A DNA stretch of 63,859 nt from Blastomonas sp. (GTDB taxonomy: Bacteria > Pseudomonadota > Alphaproteobacteria > Sphingomonadales > Sphingomonadaceae): assembly GCF_030373265.1 (NCBI RefSeq), contig NZ_JAUCZC010000023.1, positions 1 to 63,859 on the forward strand, given 5' to 3'. The notes beneath the pieces were generated by a model. That model was not told where the DNA came from and searched no databases. It saw only the letters and a program-made list of their open reading frames with translations. The stretch's first letter is position 1. Each line of letters begins with the position of its first letter. The position numbers and the translations under genes were made by a program. Shown here in pieces: positions 41,204 through 49,892 of this stretch.

Positions 41204-42594
41204 CCCGGCCCGCCATCGTCTGGTTGCGCCGCGACCTCAGGCTCGCCGATCAGGCGGCGTTCGTTGCGGCCGCCGCGTGTGGGCCGGTGATCCCGGTCTA
41301 TGTCCTCGACGACGAAACGCCCAAGCACCGCATGATGGGCGGAGCATCGCGCTGGTGGCTGCACCACAGCCTGAGCGCGCTTGATGCGGACCTGCGCAAG
41401 CGGGGCTCGAGGCTGGTGCTGCGCCGCGGTGTTGCCGCCGATGTGCTTGCCGACCTTGCCCGCGAGACTGATGCGGCGGCGGTGCATTGTCTGCGGCATT
41501 ACGAACCGTGGTGGCGCAATGCAGAACGCGCGCTCAAGGCGGCACTGCCGGATGGCTGCGCGCTTGAATGTCACCCTGGGAACTATCTGATGCCGCCCGG
41601 CTCGGTGACGACCGGCGCCGGGCAGCCGTACAAGATATACACCCCGTTCTGGCGTGCGCTGGCGCAGCACATGCCGCCGCCCAAGCCGGTGCCCGCACCC
41701 GATGCGCTGGATGGACCCAAGGCATGGCCGAAGAGCGACACGCTCGTCGATTGGAAGCTGCTCCCGACCAAGCCCGATTGGGCGACCGGTTTTGGCGAAG
41801 AGTGGACGCCTGGCGAGGCAGGCGCTGCCGACCGGGTCGAGGCCTTTCTCGACAAGGCAAAGCACTATGAGGACCGGCGCAACCTGCCGTCGATCGAAGG
41901 CACGTCGCGCCTGTCGCCGCATCTGCACTTCGGCGAGATTTCGCCCGCCACGGTCTGGCATGCGACGATGCAGGCCGGCGGATCGGTGGAAGTGTTCCTA
42001 AAGGAGCTGGTCTGGCGCGATTACGCGCAGAACGTGATCGCGCAATATCCCGATTACGGCAAGGCGAACGCTCGTGATGCCTTCGATGCGTTTCCATGGC
42101 GCGATCCTGCGGATTCCGAGGTTAAAGCCGACGTCGAAGCCTGGCAGCAGGGGCGCACCGGCTATCCGCTGGTCGATGCCGGGATGCGCCAGCTCTGGGC
42201 GACCGGGTGGATGCACAACCGCGTGCGGATGGTTGCCGCCTCGTTCCTGATCAAGCACCTGCTGGTCGATTGGAGGGTAGGGGAGGCGTGGTTCTGGGAT
42301 ACGCTGGTCGATGCGGATTACGGATCGAACGCCACGAACTGGCAGTGGACATCGGGCTCGGGCGTGGACTCGAACATGTTCGTGCGCATCATGGCGCCGC
42401 TGACCCAGTCGGACAAATTCGATGCGGCGGGCTATATCCGGCAATGGGTGCCCGAATTGGCGGATCTGTCCGACAAGGATATCCATGATCCCGAAGCTGC
42501 GGGCAAGTTCGTCAAGGGCTATCCCAAGAAGCGCATCGCGCATAAACAGGCACGCGAGCGCGCGCTCGCGGCGCACGCAAAGATAAAAACATGA
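41200..42594 (+). CDS. phrB: deoxyribodipyrimidine photolyase
   Basis: This light-driven enzyme repairs pyrimidine dimers. The 464-aa protein has the N-terminal antenna domain (IVWLRRDLRLADQAAF, PVYVLDDE) and the FAD-binding helical domain: TSRLSPHLHFGEISPATVW, FLKELVWRDYAQNV, then GYPLVDAGMRQLWATGWMHN. It also contains NRVRMVAASFLIKHLLVDWR, DYGSNATNWQWTSGSG and FVRIMAPLTQ. It starts with GTG at 41200, overlapping the preceding stop. The FAD environment (N-W-Q-W near the C-terminus) is typical of class I CPD photolyases. Confidence 0.95.
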   Translation: MTRPAIVWLRRDLRLADQAAFVAAAACGPVIPVYVLDDETPKHRMMGGASRWWLHHSLSALDADLRKRGSRLVLRRGVAADVLADLARETDAAAVHCLRHYEPWWRNAERALKAALPDGCALECHPGNYLMPPGSVTTGAGQPYKIYTPFWRALAQHMPPPKPVPAPDALDGPKAWPKSDTLVDWKLLPTKPDWATGFGEEWTPGEAGAADRVEAFLDKAKHYEDRRNLPSIEGTSRLSPHLHFGEISPATVWHATMQAGGSVEVFLKELVWRDYAQNVIAQYPDYGKANARDAFDAFPWRDPADSEVKADVEAWQQGRTGYPLVDAGMRQLWATGWMHNRVRMVAASFLIKHLLVDWRVGEAWFWDTLVDADYGSNATNWQWTSGSGVDSNMFVRIMAPLTQSDKFDAAGYIRQWVPELADLSDKDIHDPEAAGKFVKGYPKKRIAHKQARERALAAHAKIKT

Positions 42595-42608
42595 CAGGAG
42601 ACAGGGCA

Positions 42609-43796
42609 ATGCGGGTTTGGACAAGTTTTGCAGCGGCGTGTGCGCTGGCGATCGGCGCGGGCGGTGTTGCGGGGGCGAAGGAAGCGAGCCCCACGATCAA
42701 GCCTATCCAGCAGATGAGCGCGGCCGAGATGGAGCGGGTGCGCACCGCAGGCGCACAGATCCTGTTCTGGTCGGACGCGCAGCGCTCAGCCAACTTCCGC
42801 GCCATGGAAGCGCAGTTCCCCGGGACTACCGCCAAGGCCGGCACGCCCCGCGCTCTGGCCAAAGGCGCTGACCTGCCCGTCAGCGATGCCGAGATCGAGG
42901 CGTTCATGGCAGCGCAGAACGTCGCCGGGCTGATGGTGATCCAGGACGGCAAGGTCCGGCTCGAACGCTATGGGTTGGGGCTGGGCGCAGAAGATCGCTG
43001 GACCAGCTTCTCTGTGGCCAAATCGTTCACCTCGACGCTGGTCGGCGCCGCGGTCAAGGACGGGCTGATCGCCTCGATCGACGATCCGGTGACGAAGTAC
43101 GTGCCCGAGCTCAAGGGTAGCGGCTATGACGGCGTTTCGGTCAAGCAGATCCTGACGATGACCTCGGGGGTCAAATGGAACGAGGATTACACCGACCCCA
43201 ACAGCGATGTTGTCAAGATGCTCTCGGTTGCGGTCGGCCCCGGCGAGGACCCCAACAGCGCGTACATGAAAACGCTTCCGCGCGAAGCCGAGCCGGGCAG
43301 CAAATGGGTCTACAAGACCGGCGAAACCAACCTGATCGGCGTCATCGTGCAGCGCGCCACCGGCAAGACGCTGACCGAATATGCCGAAGAGAAGATCGTC
43401 AAGCCCGCAGGGTTCGAAGGCGACCTGTTCTGGATGGTCGATTCGGCTGGACAGAATGTCGGCGGCTGCTGCCTGTCGATCCGGCTGGCCGATTATGCCC
43501 GAATGGGGCTTTTCGCGATGGAAGGCGGCGCGGGGCAGGTGCCCGAAGGCTGGTTTGCCGACGCGGGCAAGGAGCAGGCCCCCATCGGCCTGCCGGGCTT
43601 CGGCTATGGCTATCAATGGTGGACCTATCCCGGCGGCGCCTGGGGCGGGCAGGGCATTTTTGGCCAGGCGATTTTGATCGTGCCTGAGAAGAAGATGGTG
43701 ATCGCGGTGGTGAGCAACTGGCCCAAGGCCAGCGGCGCGGACCTGCGCGTTCCGCAGCTGCAGTTCTTCCAGAAGCTCGCGTTGGCGGCAGACTGA
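42609..43796 (+). CDS. secreted serine hydrolase of the beta-lactamase/class C (PBP-like) family
   Basis: This 395-aa protein has a signal peptide (RVWTSFAAACALAIGAG, then GVAGA-K) and a class C beta-lactamase-type domain. SFSVAKSFTSTLVG gives the Ser-x-x-Lys pair, YKTGETNLIGVIV corresponds to the Tyr region, and GYGYQWWTYPGGAWGGQGIFGQ lies near the C-terminus. Esterase or peptidase activity is likelier than antibiotic hydrolysis. I choose ATG 42609 (AGGAG 9 nt upstream) over ATG 42591, which overlaps the photolyase stop. Confidence 0.88.
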   Translation: MRVWTSFAAACALAIGAGGVAGAKEASPTIKPIQQMSAAEMERVRTAGAQILFWSDAQRSANFRAMEAQFPGTTAKAGTPRALAKGADLPVSDAEIEAFMAAQNVAGLMVIQDGKVRLERYGLGLGAEDRWTSFSVAKSFTSTLVGAAVKDGLIASIDDPVTKYVPELKGSGYDGVSVKQILTMTSGVKWNEDYTDPNSDVVKMLSVAVGPGEDPNSAYMKTLPREAEPGSKWVYKTGETNLIGVIVQRATGKTLTEYAEEKIVKPAGFEGDLFWMVDSAGQNVGGCCLSIRLADYARMGLFAMEGGAGQVPEGWFADAGKEQAPIGLPGFGYGYQWWTYPGGAWGGQGIFGQAILIVPEKKMVIAVVSNWPKASGADLRVPQLQFFQKLALAAD

Positions 43797-43803
43797 CGCG
43801 GAC

Positions 43804-44325
43804 ATGAGCGACGACAGCCGCCTGCACAGCGAAATCACTGCCGCCGGCATCGTCTTCGATCAGGTCGAGCACGCAGCCGTCTTTACCGTGCTCGAAAGCA
43901 GCGCTGTGGAGCGGCGCGTGCCCGGCGCGCACACCAAGAACCTGTTTCTCAAGGACACCGGCGGCCAGTTCTATCTGGTGACGGTGCTGGCGGAAAAGCA
44001 AGTCGATCTTGGCGCGTTGCGCCACATCGTGGGCGCAGGCAGGTTCAGCTTCGGCAGTGCCGACGAGATGGTAGAGCTGCTTGGCATCACCCCCGGCTCG
44101 GTGACCCCGCTCGCGGCGTTCAACGACTCGAACGGGCGCGTGCAACTGGTGCTCGACGAAGTGCTTGCCGCTCAGCCCAGGGTCAATGTGCATCCCTTGC
44201 GCAACACCGCCACCCTGGGGCTGTCGGGGCTGGATCTGGTTCGGCTGCTGGTGCGCTGGCGGCATGCGCCGCTCATCGTGCCCGTGCCGAACAAGGCGCC
44301 CGCACCCGAGCAATCCCAAAATTGA
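43804..44325 (+). CDS. prolyl-tRNA editing (ProXp/YbaK-type) deacylase
   Basis: This 173-aa single-domain protein of the YbaK/ProX family hydrolyses mischarged Ala- or Cys-tRNA(Pro). It has FDQVEHAAVFTVLESSA, GAHTKNLFLKD with the key Lys, YLVTVLAEKQVDLGALRH, LGITPGSVTPLAAFND and NVHPLRNTATLGLSG. The GSVTP motif and length match the PrdX/ProXp-ala subgroup. It lies 7 nt after the serine hydrolase gene. Confidence 0.9.
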   Translation: MSDDSRLHSEITAAGIVFDQVEHAAVFTVLESSAVERRVPGAHTKNLFLKDTGGQFYLVTVLAEKQVDLGALRHIVGAGRFSFGSADEMVELLGITPGSVTPLAAFNDSNGRVQLVLDEVLAAQPRVNVHPLRNTATLGLSGLDLVRLLVRWRHAPLIVPVPNKAPAPEQSQN

Positions 44326-44364
44326 GGGTGGGCGGGTGCCCGTGCTTGCTGTAGTCCTCTTCCA

Positions 44365-45375
44365 ATGACTTTGGTAACCGCACGCCCTTTGATCGACAGT
44401 TTTGCCCGCACGATCAGTTACGTGCGCCTCTCCGTGACCGACCGGTGCGACCTGCGCTGTACGTATTGCATGCCCGAGCGCATGCAGTTTCTGCCCAAGG
44501 CGGACGTTTTGAGCCTCGAAGAGCTCGCCCGGTTGGGGCAGGCGTTCATCGCCCGCGGCGTGCGCAAGATCCGGCTGACCGGGGGCGAGCCGCTGGTCCG
44601 CCGCGACCTGATGACGCTGATCGCGACGTTGGGCCGCGAGCTTGGCCAGGGCCTCGACGAGTTGACATTGACCACCAACGGGACGCAGCTCAAGCAGCAT
44701 GCCGGTGCGCTGGTCGATGCCGGCGTGCGCCGGATCAACGTGTCGCTCGATACGCTGCAGCCCGATCTGTTCGCGCAGCTCACCCGGCGCGATGCGTTGG
44801 CGCAGGTGCTGGCAGGCCTCGATGCTGCCGACCGCGCGGGCCTCAAGATCAAGCTCAACACCGTTGCGCTGAAGGGCCTGAACGAGGAAGAACTGCCATC
44901 GCTGATCGGCTGGGCGCATGGCCGCGGGTTTGATGTCACCATGATCGAGGTGATGCCGCTGGGTGAAGTGGAAGAAGACCGGTTCGACCATTATCTGCCG
45001 CTGACGGCTGTGCGTGACCGGCTGGAGCGGGATTGGACATTGAACCCCAGTCCGCACGATAGCGGCGGTCCGGCGCGCTATGTCGATGTCGCGGAAACCG
45101 GAGGGCGGCTGGGCTTCATTACCCCGCTCACCAACAACTTCTGCGCCAACTGCAACCGCGTGCGGGTGACGGCGACAGGGCAGATATTCATGTGCCTCGG
45201 CCAGAACGACCAGGTCGATCTGCGCGCAGCGATGCGCGGCCCCGACAGCGATGCTGCGCTCGATGCGGCGCTCGACCGAGCGATCGCCAGGAAGCCTGAG
45301 CGCCATGACTTTCAGATCGATGCGCCCGGCGCCGCACCGGCACTGGCGCGGCATATGTCGATGACCGGCGGCTGA
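44365..45375 (+). CDS. moaA: GTP 3',8-cyclase (molybdenum cofactor synthesis)
   Basis: MoaA is the radical-SAM enzyme that begins molybdopterin synthesis from GTP. The 336-aa protein has the N-terminal cluster motif [30 protein letters not shown] and the C-terminal second-cluster Cys residues in [16 protein letters not shown] plus FMCLGQ. It ends with the conserved Gly-Gly. The moaD and moaE genes follow within 10 nt and 2 nt, forming a moaADE operon. Confidence 0.97.
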   Translation: MTLVTARPLIDSFARTISYVRLSVTDRCDLRCTYCMPERMQFLPKADVLSLEELARLGQAFIARGVRKIRLTGGEPLVRRDLMTLIATLGRELGQGLDELTLTTNGTQLKQHAGALVDAGVRRINVSLDTLQPDLFAQLTRRDALAQVLAGLDAADRAGLKIKLNTVALKGLNEEELPSLIGWAHGRGFDVTMIEVMPLGEVEEDRFDHYLPLTAVRDRLERDWTLNPSPHDSGGPARYVDVAETGGRLGFITPLTNNFCANCNRVRVTATGQIFMCLGQNDQVDLRAAMRGPDSDAALDAALDRAIARKPERHDFQIDAPGAAPALARHMSMTGG

Positions 45376-45384
45376 GCGCGGACG

Positions 45385-45633
45385 ATGGCACAGTTGCTGT
45401 TCTTTGGCCGTTTGGGCGATCTGGCGGGCGGCGCCGAGCGCACTCTCGGCCTGAGCGAACCGCACGCGATCAGCGATCTGATCGGCATCATTGGCGCCAG
45501 CGATGACCTGCTGGGCAGCGCTCTGGCCGAACCGCGCGTCCGCTATGCCATCAACGGGGCGATCGTCGATGGCGACGCGCTGGTCGAGGACGAGGACGAG
45601 CTGGCGTTCCTGCCCCCTGTCAGCGGAGGCTGA
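45385..45633 (+). CDS. moaD: molybdopterin synthase small subunit (sulfur carrier)
   Basis: This 82-aa ubiquitin-fold protein ends in PPVSGG; the terminal Gly-Gly is thiocarboxylated to carry sulfur to precursor Z. FFGRLGDLAGG at the start and DEDELAFLPPVSGG at the end are typical. It lies between moaA and moaE. The start codon follows CGCGGACG without a strong ribosome binding site, suggesting coupling to moaA. Confidence 0.94.
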   Translation: MAQLLFFGRLGDLAGGAERTLGLSEPHAISDLIGIIGASDDLLGSALAEPRVRYAINGAIVDGDALVEDEDELAFLPPVSGG

Positions 45634-45634
45634 A

Positions 45635-46096
45635 ATGCGGACCGATATCCGCATTGTATCGCTGCCGTTTGACCCTGAGTCCGAGTTGGCCACATTCCGG
45701 TCGTCGCTGCAAAATGCCGGCGGGCTGGTGAGCTTTACCGGACTGGTGCGGCCGTCGAGCCAGGGCGGCGAGGTCAGTATCCTTAGTCTGCAGCATTACC
45801 CCGGCATGACCGAGCGCGGGATTGCCGAGGCCGTGGCCGGTGCAGCGAGCCGCTGGCCGCTCGAGGCGGCGCTTGTGATCCATCGGGTCGGCGAGATGAC
45901 GCCGCACGAACCGATCGTCCTGGTTGCCACCGCGAGTGTGCATCGCCGCGCCGCGTTCGAGGCCGCCGACTTCCTGATGGACTTCCTCAAGAGCCGCGCC
46001 CTGTTCTGGAAAAGCGAGACCGGCGCGGAAGGTCGGCAGTGGATCGAGCCCCGCGACGAGGATTACGCCGACGCCGCGCGCTGGGACGAAGGCTAG
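45635..46096 (+). CDS. moaE: molybdopterin synthase large subunit
   Basis: MoaE joins with MoaD to insert two sulfurs into precursor Z. The 153-aa protein contains GGLVSFTGLVRPSSQGG, LQHYPGMTERGI, VIHRVGEMTPHEPIVLVAT and RALFWKSETG, including the catalytic Lys. I start at ATG 45635, with CGGAGG just upstream inside moaD, rather than the much longer frame. It follows moaD by one base. Confidence 0.95.
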   Translation: MRTDIRIVSLPFDPESELATFRSSLQNAGGLVSFTGLVRPSSQGGEVSILSLQHYPGMTERGIAEAVAGAASRWPLEAALVIHRVGEMTPHEPIVLVATASVHRRAAFEAADFLMDFLKSRALFWKSETGAEGRQWIEPRDEDYADAARWDEG

Positions 46097-46109
46097 CCGG
46101 CTTTCGGGG

Positions 46110-48161
46110 TCAGCCGAACACCCGCCGTCCGTGCGTCACCCGGTCGGCCATCGCCATGGTGGTAAGCTGGGCATTGACGCGGATGCAGCTCGGCATCACG
46201 CTGGCATCGGTGACCAGCACATTGGCGTTTCCGTGTACCCGCTGATCCAGATCGACCACGCCCTTGGTCGGGTCGGCGTTGATCGCATTGCCGCCATGCG
46301 GGTGGCTAGAGGACAGCACGACATCGTCGGGCTCCTCGATATGCTCCCAGTAGAAGCTGTCGATCTCGGCATCGCTCATCCCCGCGTGCAGCGTTTCGCC
46401 GTGGAGCAGGGCAGGATACACCTCCAGCGCGCCGCCCGCGAAATGCACCTTGGTCAGTGTCGATAGCGCCCTGCGCAACACCGCAAGGTCGGTCGGCTTG
46501 AGCTCGAAGCCCAGTTTGCCCTTTTTGATCTCGCCCAGCCGGTCGGCGGGGAACAATGCGCCTGCCGATGCCAGGCGGTTATAGTTGAGCATCCGCCGGA
46601 AATGCTCGTCAAACCAGCCGGGCACCAGCGACGCCATGCTCATCGGTGGCTGGAAATGGCTCTCGATCAGGAAATCGCCCCGGTCGATGAAGGTCGCCAT
46701 CTGGTCCTCGTCCCACGCCAGCACCGGATCGGGCATCAGCGCGGGGACGGGGCAGGCGATGTTGAGCGAAATGCCTTTGCCGGTGCCCTCGATCCCGCTC
46801 GCAGACAGGATGTTGCTCGACGCGATCGTGCCCGCAGCCACCACTACGCCTTTGGTGACGCGGACCGTCTTGGCGCGGCCATCGGGCAGCACCACCTGCA
46901 CCGACGATGCCACACGCCTGCCGTCGGCTCCGCGCGCGCCCCAGCCGATGTGCGACACTTCGGCATGGGCCAGGATGCGGGCCTTGCGGGGTGCGCTCAT
47001 CGTTGCGTGGCGCAGGAAGCTCTCGGGCATCGCGCGCTTGCGGCCGTAAGGGCAGCCGGTGTTGCAGTAGCCGCACGAGACGCAATGGTTGGGCTCGGTC
47101 TTCTGGCCCCAATTCTTGCGGAACCAGCCCGAGATCGCGCGCTGGTCCATCGGGTCGCTCGAGTTCGCGCGATAGGCGTCCCAGCCGGTCAGCAGCCGGG
47201 TGCCGTTGTTGCGCCCCAGCCTGCGGTCGATCTCGTGCACGCCCAGCCGCGTCTCGACGCGGCAATAGCTCGCCTCCAGCACGTCGGCGTCGACTCCTGC
47301 GCCGAGCGCTCGCCAGGTGGCCAGCACGTCATTGGCGTCGGGATGGGTTTCGCCCTCGCGCTCGAGCCGCAGACAGATGCCGTTGTTGACCACGGTGGAG
47401 CCGCCGACGGTGCGGCCCTGAAAGATGATGATGTCGCGGTTGCGTGTGGTCTGGATCGCCCCGTCCTTGAACAGGCTGGACGACATATGAGCCTCGTTGG
47501 GCGTCATCCGGCTGCTCGGCAGATAGGGTCCGGCTTCGACCACCAGCACCTCGTAGCCCTGATCGGCAAGGTTGGAGGCGGCCACCGCACCCCCTGCGCC
47601 CGAACCGATCACCACCACCTCGACGCTGTCGGGGATCGCATCCTCGCCGACGAACACGGTATGCGGCAGATCGAAGCCGATGTGCTCTTCGATCTGTGGA
47701 TCATCGGGTGTTCCGGCGCGGGCGCGATGGCGCGGCAGCGTGAACCCCATGGATGCGAACACCGGGTTGTTACGGTTCGCATCCTCGGAGGCGGCATCGC
47801 TGGCGTTTTCATCGTCGCTATCGAGCCAGTGGCCGTAATAGCCGGCGTAGACGATGCCCCGGATTCGCGCCATGTCCTGGAACAGGTCGATCCGGCTGTT
47901 CTTCAGCCGCCGCTCGACCCGCCAGATGCGGAAAGACCGCGGCGCGAAGTGCCAGATCGGCCCACCCAGCACCACCCATGTTGCGATCACCGATAGCGCA
48001 GTGTCGCGCGGGGTGTTGCCCTCGATATTGGCGAACAGGCGCTGCAGATTGTCGACCACCTGCTGCGGGGTGACCGCCATCTGCGCCGGTTCGACGAACA
48101 GGGTTTCGGCCAGTCTGCGCCAGATTGCCGCTTCGAACGGATTGAACGGTTTTCTGAGCAT
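46110..48161 (-). CDS. GMC-family oxidoreductase with Cys-rich motif
   Basis: This 683-aa flavoenzyme has an N-terminal helical region (about residues 1-170), then the FAD-binding VVVIGSGAGGAVAASNLADQ and IFQGRTVGGSTVVNNGICLR. The Cys motif CVSCGYCNTGCPYGRKRAM occurs in long-chain alcohol or sterol oxidase-like members. The C-terminal SSSHPHGGNAI and VTDASVMPSC segments hold the active-site His and Asn region. It may oxidise alcohols or sterol-like substrates. The long N-terminal extension is typical of the LCAO-like subgroup. It is transcribed alone; convergent with moaE. Confidence 0.9.
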   Translation of the reverse strand: MLRKPFNPFEAAIWRRLAETLFVEPAQMAVTPQQVVDNLQRLFANIEGNTPRDTALSVIATWVVLGGPIWHFAPRSFRIWRVERRLKNSRIDLFQDMARIRGIVYAGYYGHWLDSDDENASDAASEDANRNNPVFASMGFTLPRHRARAGTPDDPQIEEHIGFDLPHTVFVGEDAIPDSVEVVVIGSGAGGAVAASNLADQGYEVLVVEAGPYLPSSRMTPNEAHMSSSLFKDGAIQTTRNRDIIIFQGRTVGGSTVVNNGICLRLEREGETHPDANDVLATWRALGAGVDADVLEASYCRVETRLGVHEIDRRLGRNNGTRLLTGWDAYRANSSDPMDQRAISGWFRKNWGQKTEPNHCVSCGYCNTGCPYGRKRAMPESFLRHATMSAPRKARILAHAEVSHIGWGARGADGRRVASSVQVVLPDGRAKTVRVTKGVVVAAGTIASSNILSASGIEGTGKGISLNIACPVPALMPDPVLAWDEDQMATFIDRGDFLIESHFQPPMSMASLVPGWFDEHFRRMLNYNRLASAGALFPADRLGEIKKGKLGFELKPTDLAVLRRALSTLTKVHFAGGALEVYPALLHGETLHAGMSDAEIDSFYWEHIEEPDDVVLSSSHPHGGNAINADPTKGVVDLDQRVHGNANVLVTDASVMPSCIRVNAQLTTMAMADRVTHGRRVFG

Positions 48162-48237
48162 GCTGCGAATCCCCCCTGGACGGAGGATAAACTATCAGCG
48201 TGGATGACGATTGTAAGTTTCAGTCGATTATAGCGTG

Positions 48238-48966
48238 TTAATTCATCACGCACACATCGGTCGACAAATTGCCGTCGGTTACCGTGATGCGGTTGAACGA
48301 TGGACGCCAAGACCGCACGCGCTCCGACAGGGTACCGGCGCCGATCAGCCTTACCGAGCCAAAGGCGGTGGTCACGTCCTTGTCGAATGGGTCATGGACA
48401 TGGCCGGACAACACGGCGTGCGCGCCGGCCGCGGAGATCGCCTCCAAGGCTGCTCGTCCGCCGGTCGTCCGGCCGCTCGACTGGGTGGCAGCCTCGATCA
48501 GCGGATGATGGGTGAGGACGATCCGGCACTTCTCTGGCGGGGCTGTCTCCAGCGACTGCACCGCATCATGTAGCGCACGCCTGCCGACCTTGCCCTTCGA
48601 CCAGTTCAGTCGCCACTGCGCGCGGGCCGTCGTCGGCAGCGATACCAGATGCACGCCGTCCAGGCTCACCCCGTCGTGCAACTGCTCCTGCAGCCGCATT
48701 ACCCGGCCATAAGGCCGCCAGATCCGCCGGACCGGGTTGAAATAGGGAAGGTCATGATTGCCCGGCTCGATCAACACCGGAACGCCCAGGCCAGCAAGCC
48801 AGGTCTGGGCCGCAGCGAACTCGCGAGACCGCGCGCGCATGGTCAGGTCGCCGGTGATCACCACCGCTCTTGGCGCCTCTTGCGCGACCCGGTCCACAAA
48901 CCAGTCGAGGGCTGCGCTGTCCTCCGCGCCGAAGTGCAGATCGCTAGCGTGGAAAAGCAATGTCAT
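48238..48966 (-). CDS. calcineurin-like metallophosphoesterase
   Basis: This 242-aa phosphoesterase has the motif series LFHASDLHFG, AVVITGDLTMRARS, IEPGNHDLPYF, IVLTHHPLI and LSGHVHDPF, giving the full dinuclear metal site. It resembles the DNA-repair or UDP-pyrophosphatase-like group; substrate uncertain. Start ATG 48966 overlaps the stop of the lipid-kinase-like gene (ATGA). The much longer open frame over that gene is a shadow. Confidence 0.92.
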   Translation of the reverse strand: MTLLFHASDLHFGAEDSAALDWFVDRVAQEAPRAVVITGDLTMRARSREFAAAQTWLAGLGVPVLIEPGNHDLPYFNPVRRIWRPYGRVMRLQEQLHDGVSLDGVHLVSLPTTARAQWRLNWSKGKVGRRALHDAVQSLETAPPEKCRIVLTHHPLIEAATQSSGRTTGGRAALEAISAAGAHAVLSGHVHDPFDKDVTTAFGSVRLIGAGTLSERVRSWRPSFNRITVTDGNLSTDVCVMN

Positions 48967-49799
48967 GGAATGTCGGGCGCCCGGGTGTCGACGAAATTGT
49001 GCGGCGCGCGGCCCAGGCGCAGCGTGTCGCCCGGAGCGCATTCGGCGGGTTCGCCATCGATAAGCAGGCCGATGGTCTCGGCGTCGCTGGTGAGCGTTGC
49101 TTGCTCGGTCTCGCCCAGATCGACACGGGGGCCGTCGCGGAAATCCCGGTTCAGCCAGGCGCCGGCATGGGCAATGACGTCGCCGATGCTGGAGGCGGTG
49201 AAGCCGCACAGCGCCAACGCCTGATCGCGCGGCGCCGCAAAAATGGCAGGGTAGGTCCCTTCGATCCCCTGCACCGCGACCTGGGGCCCGCTCAGGCTTT
49301 CGGTGATCGCAGCCGGTATCGCGCTGAACACCAGATCGGTCACGTCCGCATGGCGCGCATCCTCGCGCACCTTGGCCCAACTGGTCGTGGGGCCGGCGAT
49401 GACGCCGACATAAGCGACATGGCTGCCAATCTCGACCGTATTGAGCTTGCGTGTACGCCGCTGCTCGCAGGCCTTTGCGATGATGTCGTCGCAGGCTTGA
49501 TCGCCGTGCAGCGCGTGGGCCAGCAGGTTCATGGTCCCGCCCGGCAGGATCAGCACCGCGCCGTCCCATCCTGCCGCTTCCTTGAGCGCGCTGTTGGTGG
49601 TGCCGTCGCCGGCATAGATCGCCAGAATATCCACGCCTTCGCCCTGCAGCCTGGCCGGCGTCGGCAAGGGCTCGTCGGGGCAGCGTACGATGCAGTCGAC
49701 CGGCGCTCCCGCCTCGGCGAACCGGGTTACAATATCGGCGATGGCGTCAGCATCAAAGCTGCCGCTTGCCTCGTTCACGATGAGCCATGTGCGTGTCAT
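48963..49799 (-). CDS. diacylglycerol kinase-family protein
   Basis: This 278-aa protein has the DAGK catalytic domain: WLIVNEASGSFDADAI, LAIYAGDGTTNSALKEA (the AGDGT motif), LPGGTMNLLAHALHG and a C-terminal domain with LLIDGEPAEC. It is unlike the DAGK protein at 24961, so the two are not recent copies. It is coupled by 4-nt overlap to a metallophosphoesterase. A kinase/phosphatase pair acting on lipids or sugar lipids is an inference. Confidence 0.88.
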   Translation of the reverse strand: MTRTWLIVNEASGSFDADAIADIVTRFAEAGAPVDCIVRCPDEPLPTPARLQGEGVDILAIYAGDGTTNSALKEAAGWDGAVLILPGGTMNLLAHALHGDQACDDIIAKACEQRRTRKLNTVEIGSHVAYVGVIAGPTTSWAKVREDARHADVTDLVFSAIPAAITESLSGPQVAVQGIEGTYPAIFAAPRDQALALCGFTASSIGDVIAHAGAWLNRDFRDGPRVDLGETEQATLTSDAETIGLLIDGEPAECAPGDTLRLGRAPHNFVDTRAPDIP

Positions 49800-49834
49800 G
49801 CGCGCTCAACGCACCAACCGGGCGATGGTGCCAC

Positions 49835-49868
49835 AAAAAAGGGCCGCGCTTCGGGTGAAGCGCGGCCC
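49835..49868 (-). terminator. intrinsic terminator of the large TonB-receptor gene
   Basis: On the minus strand the stem GGGCCGCGCTTC with its exact complement (loop ACCC) is followed by TTTTTT. It lies 25 nt after the receptor stop. It is one of the clearest terminators in the window. Confidence 0.9.
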
Positions 49869-49892
49869 GGTTATGTCAGCGATGTTCGGCGA

